This document shows, piece by piece, positions 45,172 through 53,659 of a DNA stretch of 64,000 nt. The notes under the pieces were generated by a model. The model ran no database searches. It was not told the origin of the DNA and saw only the letters and a program-made list of their open reading frames with translations. Source of the DNA: Hyphomonas sp. (GTDB taxonomy: Bacteria > Pseudomonadota > Alphaproteobacteria > Caulobacterales > Hyphomonadaceae); NCBI GenBank assembly GCA_016124495.1, contig WGNP01000003.1, positions 412,616 to 476,615 of the forward strand, written 5' to 3'. How positions within the stretch are numbered: position 1 is the first letter of the stretch; each line of letters begins with the position of its first letter. The position numbers and the translations under genes are program-made.

Positions 45172-45223
45172 CTTTAGCGACTTGTTTAACGTGGCTGCAA
45201 GCCGGCCGGCCAAATCACCACGA
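45172..45223 (-). promoter_or_regulatory. SAM-II riboswitch ahead of metA
   Basis: Read on the minus strand, the leader has the SAM-II consensus: CGTGGTGATTTGG, then GCTTGCAGCCACG closing P1 (CGTGG pairs with CCACG). ACGTTAAACAAGTCGCTAAAG follows in the conserved pseudoknot. The GCTAAAG end is the hallmark. It lies about 85 bases before the metA ATG. SAM binding would lower metA expression. A GC hairpin (GCGGG/CCCGC) follows, but SAM-II is usually translational. Confidence 0.92.
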
Positions 45224-45227
45224 CACG

Positions 45228-45256
45228 CATTTAGCGTGGGATTGAGCCGGCGACAA
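45228..45256 (-). promoter_or_regulatory. Candidate sigma70-type promoter for metA
   Basis: On the minus strand, -35 TTGTCG (45251-45256) and -10 TAAATG (45228-45233) are 17 bases apart, overlapping the end of the doxX gene. The start would fall near 45221-45223, exactly at the beginning of the riboswitch. This is good evidence that metA has its own promoter. Confidence 0.55.
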
Positions 45257-45692
45257 GCGCCTCGTCCCTGCTCCGCCTGATCGCCTGGTCGGAGCGCCAC
45301 CAGCCCTTCAGCGACAACGGGCGCGCCCCGCTATGACCCGCAAGAACCAGCAGCCCCGAAAGGATACCGAGATTCTTGATGAAGTTCTGCATTTCCCGTT
45401 CGCTGGAAACCCCGGCGTGATCATTCCAGAAATCATGCAGAAGGACATTGACCAGCAGGACGTAAACCACCAGGCCGAGCGCCGTCAGGCAAACATGCCG
45501 CCCGGAAATCAGCAGCAGTCCCCCAGCCACGTTTGCCACCGCGGCGACCCACATCAGCGGCTCTGCCATCGGCACATTGTGCGCCTCCATAAGGGCCAAA
45601 TGCATGTCCGGCGCTGCGAATTTCAACAGTCCAGGCACAAGAAAGTAGAGGCCAAGCAGAAACCGGCCCGAGAGGATGAAGGCGTTCGACAT
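45231..45692 (-). CDS. DoxX family membrane protein
   Basis: A 153-residue four-helix membrane protein (helices about 7-20, 44-64, 68-85 and 107-124). The DoxX core SGRFLLGLYFLVPGLLKF and GGLLLISGRHV is visible. DoxX proteins are linked to oxidation or membrane redox balance, but the precise role is unknown. It starts four bases after the enoyl-CoA hydratase stop, and its end contains the metA promoter. Confidence 0.88.
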   Translation of the reverse strand: MSNAFILSGRFLLGLYFLVPGLLKFAAPDMHLALMEAHNVPMAEPLMWVAAVANVAGGLLLISGRHVCLTALGLVVYVLLVNVLLHDFWNDHAGVSSEREMQNFIKNLGILSGLLVLAGHSGARPLSLKGWWRSDQAIRRSRDEALVAGSIPR

Positions 45693-45696
45693 GTGC

Positions 45697-46509
45697 TCAC
45701 TCCCCCGTCAGCTTCGGCGTGCGTTTTTCCTTGAAGGCGGTGACCGCTTCGCGCCGGTCGGAGAGATAGTTCGAGACGCTCTCCCAGCCGATCGATGCAT
45801 CCATGAGCTGTGCCGCCAGCGCCCGCAGCGGGATGTTGGCAGTGGTCTTCGTCCAGCGCACGGCCCATTTGGGGTTCGCAAGAATCTTGCCCGCGATCTC
45901 GTCGACCTTCGCGTCGAGTTCTGCCCCGGGTACGGCATAGTTGATGAGGCCGAGGCGCTGCGCTTCGGGCGCGGGAAGAAGGTCGCCGGTCATCAGCAGT
46001 TCCTTCGCCTTGGCAAAGCCGATCAGCTGCGGCCAGATCAGCGCCCCGCCATCACCCGCCACGAGGCCCACCTTGACATGCGGATCGCCGATCTTCGCGG
46101 TCTCGTCGGCAATGATCACATCGCACAGCAGCGCAATCGTCGCGCCAAGACCGGCGGCGGCGCCGTTCATCCGGCAGAGGATCGGCTTCTCCATCTGCAA
46201 GAGCGTCACCACAATCTGCTTGGCGTCCCAGCCGATAGCGCGGAAGCGTTCTGGATGGTTGATCTGTTCCTCGAACCAGTCGAAGTCACCGCCGGCGCAG
46301 AAGGCGCGGCCCTTGCCGGAGAGGATGATCAGATCACTCTCGGTATCCCGCTGCAGGCAGTTGAACACCAGCGCGAGTTCTGTGTGCATCGCTTCGTCGA
46401 CGCCGTTTACCGGATGCGAGGAAGTGATGAAAGCCTTCAGTACACGCCCCTTCCGCTCGAAGGTGAACCGCTCCCACTTGTCTGTCGTGATGTCATAATT
46501 CGCGCTCAT
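45697..46509 (-). CDS. Enoyl-CoA hydratase/isomerase
   Basis: A 270-residue crotonase-fold protein. The oxyanion segments are SGKGRAFCAGGDFDWF and NGAAAGLGATIALLCD. The region DPHVKVGLVAGDGGALIW has Val and Asp/Gly in place of the catalytic Glu pair (usual hydratase has GLIPDGGGT), so dehydratase activity is uncertain and isomerase or other crotonase chemistry is equally possible. It opens the doxX run, on the minus strand, divergent from the DUF3088 gene 114 bases away. Confidence 0.88.
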   Translation of the reverse strand: MSANYDITTDKWERFTFERKGRVLKAFITSSHPVNGVDEAMHTELALVFNCLQRDTESDLIILSGKGRAFCAGGDFDWFEEQINHPERFRAIGWDAKQIVVTLLQMEKPILCRMNGAAAGLGATIALLCDVIIADETAKIGDPHVKVGLVAGDGGALIWPQLIGFAKAKELLMTGDLLPAPEAQRLGLINYAVPGAELDAKVDEIAGKILANPKWAVRWTKTTANIPLRALAAQLMDASIGWESVSNYLSDRREAVTAFKEKRTPKLTGE

Positions 46510-46623
46510 GGTGTCCTCCAGCCGGTTTCTGGCCCCGAACCTAACCTGCCCGACGGCAAAGTCACGGGGGGTGACCGCGCAGGCGCCCCGCGCTAGGACA
46601 GCGCATCAACCGAAAGCCGCCCG

Positions 46624-46971
46624 ATGCCCCGCGACACCCTCTTCCTGCTGCCCCCCGGCTTTGCCGCCAATGGCCAGCGCGAGTTCTGCCCGGAATGCGC
46701 CGAACTCTGGGGCGTGCTTTCCTGGTTCCCGGCGCTGAAGGAGGCGCTCGATATCGTGTATGTCGGCATCGAGCATCCGCGGACGCAGATCACGGCGCTG
46801 CTGGGCGACGGGCGCCACAATGCCCCGACCCTGGTGCTGCACGCGGGCAGCCCACGCGCCGAAGGCGTCACCTACGCCGAGGCCAACGGCCACGCCTACC
46901 TGCCCTCCGCCCGCCTGATCGCTAAGCACTTCGCCGCCCTGCACGGCATCCCGGTGCCGCGCGGCCACTGA
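46624..46971 (+). CDS. DUF3088 family protein
   Basis: A 115-residue small cytosolic protein. The start TLFLLPPGFAANGQREFCPECAELWGVLSWFP is the family N-terminus, with two Cys in FCPECAEL that suggest a thioredoxin-like/CxxC arrangement. The later segment VYVGIEHPRTQITALLGDGRHNAPTLVL also fits. DUF3088 is an uncharacterised thioredoxin-like family. Start at 46624 is the only reasonable codon before the conserved core. Confidence 0.82.
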   Translation: MPRDTLFLLPPGFAANGQREFCPECAELWGVLSWFPALKEALDIVYVGIEHPRTQITALLGDGRHNAPTLVLHAGSPRAEGVTYAEANGHAYLPSARLIAKHFAALHGIPVPRGH

Positions 46972-47039
46972 CGCCCCCTTGCCTCCCGCTGCGTCAGGGC
47001 ATTCTAGTTCACTCGATAAGAAAACCGCCGGAGGAAACC

Positions 47040-47978
47040 ATGCCCGCAGCGCCCGTAAAAACCCGGATCACCGACATGCTCGGGATCGAAAAGCCGATCA
47101 TACAGGCCGCGATGGGCTGGATTGCCCGGTCGCAACTCTCCTCCGCCGTCTCCAACGCGGGCGGCATGGGCATTATAGAGACCTCGTCCGGCGAACTCGA
47201 CGTGATCCGCGGCGAAATCAAGAAGATGAAGAAGCTCACCACGAAGCCGTTCGGCGTGAACGTCGCGCAGGCCTTCGTGCGCGATCCGAACATCGTCCAG
47301 TTCATCATCGACGAGGGCATCAAGTTCGTGACCACCTCCGCCGGCGACCCGATGAAATATACCGGCATGCTGAAGGAAGCCGGGCTCACCGTCTTCCATG
47401 TCGTCCCCTCGCTTGCCGGGGCGCTGCGCGCCATCGAGGCAGGCGTAGACGGCCTGATCGTCGAAGGCGGCGAAGGCGGCGGCTTCAAGAACCCGAAGGA
47501 TGTCGCCTCGATGGTGCTGATCCCGCAGGTCTGCGAGAAAGTCTCCGTGCCGGTCGTCGCCGCCGGCGGCATCATGGACGGACGCACGATGGCGGCCGCC
47601 TTCGCCCTCGGCGCGGAGGGCGTGCTGATGGGCACCCGCGTTCTCTCCGCCGCTGAAAGCCCGGTGCACGCCAACTGGAAGGACGCGATCATCAGCGCCG
47701 ACTCCACCGACACCGTCTTCCTCAACCGCGCCGGCCCCGGCCCCGCCCTGCGCGCCTTGCGCACCGAGCGCACCACAAGGCTCGAAAAGGAGGGTTCGCC
47801 CAACATCTTCGGCGAGTTCGCCGGCACGCAGGAGGTCTATTTCGGCGGCAATCTCGAAGCCGGCATCGCGCTGACAGGCCAGGTCGCGGGCCGCATCTCG
47901 GACGTAAAACCGATTGCCCAGATCTTCGAGGAAACGCTGGAGGAGTATCACCGTGTGGTCTCGCGCCTGCCGCGCTGA
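47040..47978 (+). CDS. Nitronate monooxygenase / FabK-like FMN enzyme
   Basis: A 312-residue TIM-barrel FMN protein. It has the early segment IIQAAMGWIARSQLSSAVSNAGGMG and the phosphate-binding loop VVAAGGIMDGRTMAAAFALGAEGVLMGTRVL. PFGVNVAQAF and VEGGEGGGFKN are also present. The substrate may be a nitronate, but enoyl-ACP reductase (FabK-like) chemistry is possible; the class name is kept broad. A ribosome site (GGAGG) lies seven bases upstream. Confidence 0.9.
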   Translation: MPAAPVKTRITDMLGIEKPIIQAAMGWIARSQLSSAVSNAGGMGIIETSSGELDVIRGEIKKMKKLTTKPFGVNVAQAFVRDPNIVQFIIDEGIKFVTTSAGDPMKYTGMLKEAGLTVFHVVPSLAGALRAIEAGVDGLIVEGGEGGGFKNPKDVASMVLIPQVCEKVSVPVVAAGGIMDGRTMAAAFALGAEGVLMGTRVLSAAESPVHANWKDAIISADSTDTVFLNRAGPGPALRALRTERTTRLEKEGSPNIFGEFAGTQEVYFGGNLEAGIALTGQVAGRISDVKPIAQIFEETLEEYHRVVSRLPR

Positions 47979-48098
47979 AGCCCGCATGCGCCGTTCGGGT
48001 CAAAACAAGGTGAACTCTGCCCCGGCCTGCCGCTTTCTCTGGAAATCCTCCTGCGCGCCCGTTACACAGTCACAAAACCCCTTTCCAAAGGAAGCCTG

Positions 48099-50279
48099 AT
48101 GAAAATGTCCGAAGCTCTCAAGGGTGGCGCAGCTGCGCTCGTTCTCGTGGCCACCGCCGCCTGCGGCGGCGCTGCAGCCGACAAGCCCGCCGCCGCCGCA
48201 GTCCAGATCGAACTGCCGGAAATCACGGTCACAGACGCCGAACTTGAGGGAAATCCCTTCCGCGCGGAGTGGACCGGCCCGTACGGCGTTCCGCCCTTCG
48301 CTGACATCAAAAACGAGCATTTCAGGCCGGCCATCCTAAAGGGCATCCTGGAGTCGCGCGCCGAAATCGGTGCCATCGCCGGCAATACCGAAGAGGCGAC
48401 CTTCGAGAACACGATCCTTGCTCTGGAGCGTTCCAACGCTTCTCTCAACAAGGTGATGGGCGTGTTCGGTAACCTCTCCAGCACCGATACCAACGAGATT
48501 ATCCAGGCGCTTGAAGCCGAGATCTACCCGATGCTGACCCGCGAGAGCGACGCCGTGACGTTCAACCCCGTCATCTTCGCCCGCGTCAAAGCCGTGTATG
48601 ACGCTCGCGACCGCCTCGGCCTTGACGAGCAGGACGCCCGCCTTCTCGAACTCACCCACCGCAACTTCGTGCGCGCCGGCGCAGCCCTTGCGCCGGATGT
48701 CCAGGCCGAGGTCGCAAAGATCAACGAAGAACTGTCCGGCCTCACCACTCAGTACGGCCAGAACCTGCTGGCCGAAACCAAGGCCTTCAAACTCGAAGTG
48801 TCAGATCCTGCCCGCCTCGGCGGCCTGTCGGACGACTTCAGGAATGCGCTGGATGCGGACGGCAACAAGACCTGGGTAATCGGCCTCGACCGCTCCGTCT
48901 ACGAAGGGTTCATGACCAGCGCCGAGGACCGCGAGCTGCGCAAACAGCTCTTCGACGGCTACCGCCTGCGGGCGGACTCCGGCGAGTTCGACAACGGCGC
49001 CCTCGCCATCAGGATTGCCCAGCTGCGCGCCAAGCGGGCAGAGCTGATGGGCTACAAGAGCCATGCCCATTACGTGCTCGAGAACCGGATGGCGAAAACG
49101 CCGGAAGCCGCGCTCGACTTTCTCGCCCAGGTTCTGGAGCCCGGGCTCGCCCGCGCCGCCGAAGAAAAGGCCGATATGGAAAAGCTCGCCGGCTTTCCCA
49201 TCGAAGGCCATGACTGGTGGCACTATTCGGAAAAGGTACGCGCCGAAAAATACGCGTTCGACGAAAACCAGCTGCGCCCGTATTTCGAACTTGGTCGCAC
49301 ACGGGATGGCGCCTTCGAAGTGGCCGAGCGCCTGTTCAACATCACGCTGGAGCGCGTCGATGTCGCCGGCTGGCACCCCAGCGTCGAAGCCTATGACGTC
49401 AAGGACAACGCGACCGGCGAGCATCTCGGCCTTTTCATGATCGACATGTTCTCGCGCGAATCTAAACGCGGCGGCGCCTGGATGAGCGGGTACCGCGAAT
49501 CTTCCGCGATGAACGGCAAGGTCATCCGTCCCGTGATCACCAACAACATGAACATGGTGGCCCCGGCCTCCGGCCAGCCGGCGCTGATGTCGTTCACCGA
49601 AGTCGAAACCCTGTTCCACGAATTCGGCCACGGCCTGCACGGCCTTCTCACCACGATCCGCTATCCGTCCTTCTCAGGCACGTTCGGTGGTCCGGACTAT
49701 GTCGAGTTCCCGGCGCAGGTCCTGGAGCACTGGGCGAGCGAGCCGCAGGTGCTTGCCGAGTACGCCCGCCACAACGTGACCGGCGAAGTGATCCCGCAGG
49801 CCCTTATCGACAAGATGAATAATGCGGCAACCTTCAACCAGGGTTTCAAGACGACGGAATACATCGCCGCCTCACTGATCGACCTTCACTGGCACATGCT
49901 GACATCGCAAGAGGCCGCGAAGATCACCGACGCGCGCGCCTTCGAACTGGACGTGCTGAAAAAGTACAAAATCCCGGAAGTGATCGAACCGCGCTACCGG
50001 ACGACCTATTTCTCACACATCTTCGATGGCGGCTATTCGGCCGGCTATTATGCTTATCTCTGGGCGGAAATTCTGGATGCGGACGGTTTCGACGCGTTCA
50101 AGCAATCGGGCGATATCTACAATCCGGAACTCGCCGCGAAGCTGAAGAAGTGGGTCTACGAGTCCGGCGGCCTGCGCGAGACGGATGAACTCTACCGCAA
50201 CTTCCGCGGTTCCGATCCGGGCATCGAGCCGCTGCTGCGCAATCGCGGCTTTGCCACGCCGCCGCCAGCCGAAGGCTGA
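48099..50279 (+). CDS. M3 family metallopeptidase, secreted
   Basis: A 726-residue peptidyl-dipeptidase Dcp/oligopeptidase A-type protein. The zinc motif HEFGHGLHG lies at residues 507-515 (His507, Glu508, His511), with the downstream Glu in the FPAQVLEHWAS segment. The N-terminus carries a signal and probable lipoprotein site (ALVLVATAACGG), so the enzyme likely acts in the periplasm on short peptides. Length is normal. A bidirectional terminator follows 24 bases after the stop. Confidence 0.95.
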   Translation: MKMSEALKGGAAALVLVATAACGGAAADKPAAAAVQIELPEITVTDAELEGNPFRAEWTGPYGVPPFADIKNEHFRPAILKGILESRAEIGAIAGNTEEATFENTILALERSNASLNKVMGVFGNLSSTDTNEIIQALEAEIYPMLTRESDAVTFNPVIFARVKAVYDARDRLGLDEQDARLLELTHRNFVRAGAALAPDVQAEVAKINEELSGLTTQYGQNLLAETKAFKLEVSDPARLGGLSDDFRNALDADGNKTWVIGLDRSVYEGFMTSAEDRELRKQLFDGYRLRADSGEFDNGALAIRIAQLRAKRAELMGYKSHAHYVLENRMAKTPEAALDFLAQVLEPGLARAAEEKADMEKLAGFPIEGHDWWHYSEKVRAEKYAFDENQLRPYFELGRTRDGAFEVAERLFNITLERVDVAGWHPSVEAYDVKDNATGEHLGLFMIDMFSRESKRGGAWMSGYRESSAMNGKVIRPVITNNMNMVAPASGQPALMSFTEVETLFHEFGHGLHGLLTTIRYPSFSGTFGGPDYVEFPAQVLEHWASEPQVLAEYARHNVTGEVIPQALIDKMNNAATFNQGFKTTEYIAASLIDLHWHMLTSQEAAKITDARAFELDVLKKYKIPEVIEPRYRTTYFSHIFDGGYSAGYYAYLWAEILDADGFDAFKQSGDIYNPELAAKLKKWVYESGGLRETDELYRNFRGSDPGIEPLLRNRGFATPPPAEG

Positions 50280-50302
50280 GGCACGCGGCCCCTCCCAAAA
50301 AC

Positions 50303-50332
50303 AAAAGCCCCGCCAGCGATGGCGGGGCTTTT
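50303..50332. terminator. Bidirectional intrinsic terminator
   Basis: A 12-bp stem, AAAAGCCCCGCC paired with GGCGGGGCTTTT, around the six-base loop AGCGAT. It is between the convergent M3 peptidase and ptsN genes and works from both sides. Confidence 0.92.
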
Positions 50333-50358
50333 TCTTGTCTGCGGTCACAGAACCCGGA

Positions 50359-50823
50359 TCAGCCGCTGACCGATTCCTTGCAGATGACGGCGCGCACATC
50401 CTCTTGCGTCCGCGCCTTGCGCAGTGCGTCGCGCACCGGCCCCTGGCGGAACACCCGGCTGACCTGCGCGAGGGCGCGAAGATGGTCCGCGCCCGAACCA
50501 TCCGGCGCCAGCAGCATGAAGATCAGGTCGCAGGGCCGCTCGTCGATCGATTCGAACTCAACCCCGTGCAGCAGGCGCATGAACCCGCCCACTGGCTTCT
50601 CGAGCCCCGGCAGGCGCGCATGCGGGATCGCTACACCTTCGCCGACACCGGTCGAACCGAGACGTTCGCGCTCCATCACGGCGTCCTCGATCACGCGCGG
50701 GGCAATTCCGGTCGTATCGCTGAGCGCTTCGCACAGGAAATGGATCGCCTGCTTGCGGCTCGGCAAGTCCTGAAGCGGGATGATCACCCCGCCTTGCAGC
50801 AAGGCACTCAGATCAGTGGCCAT
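50359..50823 (-). CDS. ptsN: Nitrogen-regulatory EIIA protein PtsN
   Basis: A 154-residue EIIA-Ntr of the PTS-Ntr phosphorelay, phosphorylated by the NPr protein and regulating K+ uptake and nitrogen/stress physiology. The phosphoacceptor is His68 in GVAIPHARLPG. DRPCDLIFMLLAPDGSGADHLRAL is the usual C-terminal region. It follows hpf by 21 bases, a conserved pairing in proteobacteria. rpoN, often upstream of these two, is not in the window here. Confidence 0.95.
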   Translation of the reverse strand: MATDLSALLQGGVIIPLQDLPSRKQAIHFLCEALSDTTGIAPRVIEDAVMERERLGSTGVGEGVAIPHARLPGLEKPVGGFMRLLHGVEFESIDERPCDLIFMLLAPDGSGADHLRALAQVSRVFRQGPVRDALRKARTQEDVRAVICKESVSG

Positions 50824-50844
50824 TAGTCTACGGTTCCGTGAAAC

Positions 50845-51435
50845 TCAGATGCGGGGCGTATTTGCAGGGTCGACCCAGCCAATGTGCCCGTCGGGGCGGC
50901 GGTAGACCATATTCAGGCCGTCATGGCCAGCGTTCCTGAACATTAATGCCGGGACATCTTGCAATTCGAGCTGCATCACTGCCTCCGAAACGGTCATGGT
51001 ACGGATCTGCACGCTCGTCTCCGCAACTGTCAGTGGTGCATCACCCTCCTCAACACGCTCATCGTCTGAATCATCTGTGTCTGAAACGAGGATCAGCGCT
51101 TCGGCGGCCGGTGCGGCCGGCATCGGCTGCGGCGCGCTGGCGTGGTGGTCCTTCAGGCGGCGCTTGTAGCGGCGTACCCGTTTTTCCATCTTTTCAAGGC
51201 TGACCTCCAGGGCCGCATAGGGGTCATCGGCGCGCCCGGTCGATTGCAGGACGATCCCGGACGGCAGGTGAACATTGCAGTCGACTTCGACGAACGGGCC
51301 CTGCTGCGAGACAAAGACGCTCGCCTCGCCGGTCCGGTTGAAGTATTTCGCCACCGCCGCCTCGAGACCCGCCTCGATCCGGTCTCGCATCGCGTCGCCA
51401 AGGTTCATGTGCTTGCCGGTGATCTGAATCTGCAT
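50845..51435 (-). CDS. hpf: Ribosome hibernation-promoting factor, long form
   Basis: Encodes 196 residues: the N-terminal HPF/RaiA domain (MQIQITGKHMNLGDAMRDRIEAGL, YKRRLKDHH) and a C-terminal long-HPF domain (MQLELQDVPALMFRNAGHDGLNMVYRRPDGHIGWVDP) joined by an acidic linker. Long HPF dimerises 70S ribosomes into 100S particles during stationary phase. The ATG at 51435 is chosen at the conserved N-terminus; the upstream extension to 51501 lacks conservation. Confidence 0.95.
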   Translation of the reverse strand: MQIQITGKHMNLGDAMRDRIEAGLEAAVAKYFNRTGEASVFVSQQGPFVEVDCNVHLPSGIVLQSTGRADDPYAALEVSLEKMEKRVRRYKRRLKDHHASAPQPMPAAPAAEALILVSDTDDSDDERVEEGDAPLTVAETSVQIRTMTVSEAVMQLELQDVPALMFRNAGHDGLNMVYRRPDGHIGWVDPANTPRI

Positions 51436-51666
51436 GAGCGTCTCCTTTGCGGATTTCGGCACTTTACTATGACGGAAAGTAAAGCGGGGCGCGACCCCCA
51501 ATAGGACTGCCTGCCGCTAAAAATCAGTAACGTTCAGGTATAGGTGCGGTGCGCGGCCAGTGATCCGGACGAAGCAGGCTTGTGAAATTTTGCAGTTCCG
51601 CTCCACACCGCCCCTACGAAAATTTTTCTATTTAAGCGTGCAGAAATCTCCGTGAGCTCCCACCCG

Positions 51667-52235
51667 ATGAGATATCATAAGATCACCTGCGCGGCGTTGA
51701 TCACATCTCTGGCTTGGCTCGGCGGGTCCCGCGCGGAGCATGAACCGACCCCGGAAGACTGGGCTATCAGCCGCTGCGAAGCGCTGCTTGCAAAGACGTC
51801 ACACTGCCCCAGCTCACTGCGCGCCGTGATGAGCCCCGAACGCGCGGCCGATCCGGATATGAAAATATGGTCGGGATGGTGCTCCATGTCGGCGCCGGCG
51901 CAGACCAAGACCTGCCCAGAGTGGCGGATCTTCCGGGCACTGACTTAAAAGGCGCCGTCACAGAGCGCGCCTGCGACCTGGGCGACGGCGAAGCCTGCCG
52001 CGGCGTCGACTGGTGGCATAACTTCGGAGAAAGGGCCGCACCAAGGACGTCGCGCTCGCCTCCGCACACTTCATCAAGGTGCGGCAGCCTCCTGCATCGA
52101 CATGGCATCCCTGCAGAATTAGGCGCAGTTCGGCTTTGAGGAAGACAAGGCGTCGGCGCGCAAATTCTAAAAGCGCGCCTGCCTGTGATCTGAATGACCC
52201 GATGGGCTGCGAGTTGTGCGAAGAGTCGCAGCGCG
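51667..52235 (+). pseudogene. Decayed Sel1-repeat protein gene
   Basis: The start looks like a secreted protein: MRYHKITCAALITSLAWLGG is a signal peptide. Sel1-like repeats with paired Cys then appear in shifting frames: LHVGAGADQDLPRVADL, RACDLGDGEACRGV, GRTKDVALASAHFIK, FGFEEDKASARKF and CDLNDPMGCEL. Breaks include a TAG in LQN-stop, a TAA between KF and KRAC (expected Tyr), and at least two frameshifts. Several lesions mean a true pseudogene. Sel1 proteins of this Cys-rich type are usually periplasmic. It lies between hpf and the convergent pspF. Confidence 0.78.
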
Positions 52236-52249
52236 CGGGGCCCCGAGCC

Positions 52250-53293
52250 TCAGTCGCCCGCCTTTTCCGGCTTGGCGTAACCATGCTTCTTCAGCAAGCC
52301 GCGCAGCTGGTGGTAGGTGAGACCGAGGGCTTCGGCCGCCCTGCCCTGATGGCCCTGGGCACGGGCCAGAGCGGCGTCGATCAGGCGCAGCTCGTAGAGG
52401 CGCACGGCTTCCGGAAAACCGCCCGCAACCGTCCATAAATCGGGGGTTTCCACAGGGGCGCTTTGTGGACGGTTTGTGGACTCCTTCTTCGCCCCGCCCT
52501 GCGGCCTCCAGGGCGAGGCGAAGGGGTCCAGCGCGGCGGGATCAAACTGTACCGGATCATTTGGCGCCGTGATCAACGCGCGGTGCGCGAGGCGTTCGGC
52601 GAAGTTGCGCAGCTCCCGGACATTACCCGGCCAGTCATGCGCCTCGATCGCCTCGATGGCGGACGGTGCAAAACCCGGGAAATCCTGCGCCAGTTCCACC
52701 GCCATCCGGCGTGCGAAGAAGTCCGCCAGCAGGCTCTTGTCGCCGTGCCGCACCCGCAGCGGCGGCAGCGTGATCACGTCGAAGGAAAGCCTGTCGAGCA
52801 GGTCCCAGCGGAACCGGCCGGCCGCGGCGAGGGCGGGGAGATCTGCGTTCGTGGCCGCGATGATGCGCACGCTGGTGGTCAGAACCTTAGATCCGCCCAC
52901 CCGCTGGAATTCGCCATACTCGACCACGCGCAGAAGCTTTTCCTGCAGCGCCTCTCCGGCCGTGGCGATCTCGTCGAGAAAGATCGTGCCGCCATCGGCA
53001 AGTTCGAACCGGCCGCGCCGCATGTCGCTCGCCCCGGTAAAGGCGCCGCGTTCGTGCCCGAACAGTTCGGAATCCAGCAGCGTTTCCGATAGCGCAGCGC
53101 AGTTCACCTTCACGAAGGGGCCTTCCCAGCGCTTTGACAGGAAGTGCAGCCGCTCGCCGATCAGTTCCTTGCCAGTGCCCCGCTCGCCGATCACCAGCAC
53201 CGAGCGGTCCAGCGGGGCGACCCGGCTCGCATGCTCCTGCGCGCTCAGCCAGGGCGGCGACTCTCCGACAAGCTGTTTCGAACGGTCCTGCAT
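52250..53293 (-). CDS. pspF: Sigma54-dependent activator of the psp operon
   Basis: A 347-residue bacterial enhancer-binding protein without a receiver domain. Walker A is GERGTGKE (residues 36-43), the sigma54-contact loop GAFTGA (83-88), Walker B GTIFLDEIA (102-110) and the sensor/arginine-finger region DRLSFDVITLPPLRVR. The C-terminal Fis-type helix-turn-helix (GHQGRAAEALGLTYHQLRGLLKKHG) binds the upstream activating sites. It is divergent from the psp genes; PspA inhibition of PspF is expected by homology. Confidence 0.95.
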   Translation of the reverse strand: MQDRSKQLVGESPPWLSAQEHASRVAPLDRSVLVIGERGTGKELIGERLHFLSKRWEGPFVKVNCAALSETLLDSELFGHERGAFTGASDMRRGRFELADGGTIFLDEIATAGEALQEKLLRVVEYGEFQRVGGSKVLTTSVRIIAATNADLPALAAAGRFRWDLLDRLSFDVITLPPLRVRHGDKSLLADFFARRMAVELAQDFPGFAPSAIEAIEAHDWPGNVRELRNFAERLAHRALITAPNDPVQFDPAALDPFASPWRPQGGAKKESTNRPQSAPVETPDLWTVAGGFPEAVRLYELRLIDAALARAQGHQGRAAEALGLTYHQLRGLLKKHGYAKPEKAGD

Positions 53294-53301
53294 TAGGTCT
53301 A

Positions 53302-53359
53302 TTTAGCCAAACTTGATTGATAATTCGACCATTATTTTGGTCATTTTAACCAAACATTT
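53302..53359 (+). promoter_or_regulatory. Candidate PspF upstream activating sites
   Basis: Two similar 13-base boxes, TTTAGCCAAACTT (53302-53314) and TTTAACCAAACAT (53345-53357), are 43 bases apart (about four DNA turns). A GACC...GGTC inverted repeat sits between them. They lie 70-125 bases before the sigma54 promoter, where an enhancer is expected. PspF binding is inferred, not shown. Confidence 0.5.
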
Positions 53360-53427
53360 CTAAAGGAACATGCCGGGAAAAGTTTTTTATTACAATATTT
53401 CAGGGCTCTAGAGAATTAATCCGGAAT

Positions 53428-53443
53428 TGGCACGGTCCTTGAA
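53428..53443 (+). promoter_or_regulatory. Sigma54 promoter of the psp operon
   Basis: TGGCAC (-24, 53428-53433), five bases, then TTGAA (-12, 53439-53443). The consensus is TGGCAC-N5-TTGCA, so the -24 is perfect and the -12 has one change (GC to GA). It lies about 60 bases before the first ATG at 53502, with pspF and the candidate activator sites upstream. Confidence 0.82.
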
Positions 53444-53501
53444 AACACTAAAGCCATCAGGCGACGGGCGTTGCCAACCCCAACGAAGGACAAGGAAGAC
53501 C

Positions 53502-53633
53502 ATGAACGACCAGGATTACCGCTACCCGCCGCGCTCCGACTCCGGCCGCTTTGGCCGCTGGCTGTCCACGCGCTCCGCTGAAACCTGGATGTTCTTTGCC
53601 GCAGGCGTGATCCTCGGCGGCCTCTTCTTCTGA
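53502..53633 (+). CDS. 43-residue membrane protein, first gene of the psp operon
   Basis: The first gene after the sigma54 promoter. It has a charged N-terminus with RYPPRSDSGRFGRWL, then one C-terminal transmembrane helix (TWMFFAAGVILGGLFF). AAGGAAG lies six bases before the ATG, and pspA starts 27 bases after its stop. I do not know a family for it. A small membrane protein at this position could tune PspA-membrane binding; that is only inference. Confidence 0.7.
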   Translation: MNDQDYRYPPRSDSGRFGRWLSTRSAETWMFFAAGVILGGLFF

Positions 53634-53659
53634 TCCGGGACAAACAAAGGAAACTGACA

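Noticed and set aside
45118..45300. 60-codon open frame across the metA leader
   Set aside because: It overlaps the SAM-II aptamer and promoter; the conserved RNA explains the sequence better.
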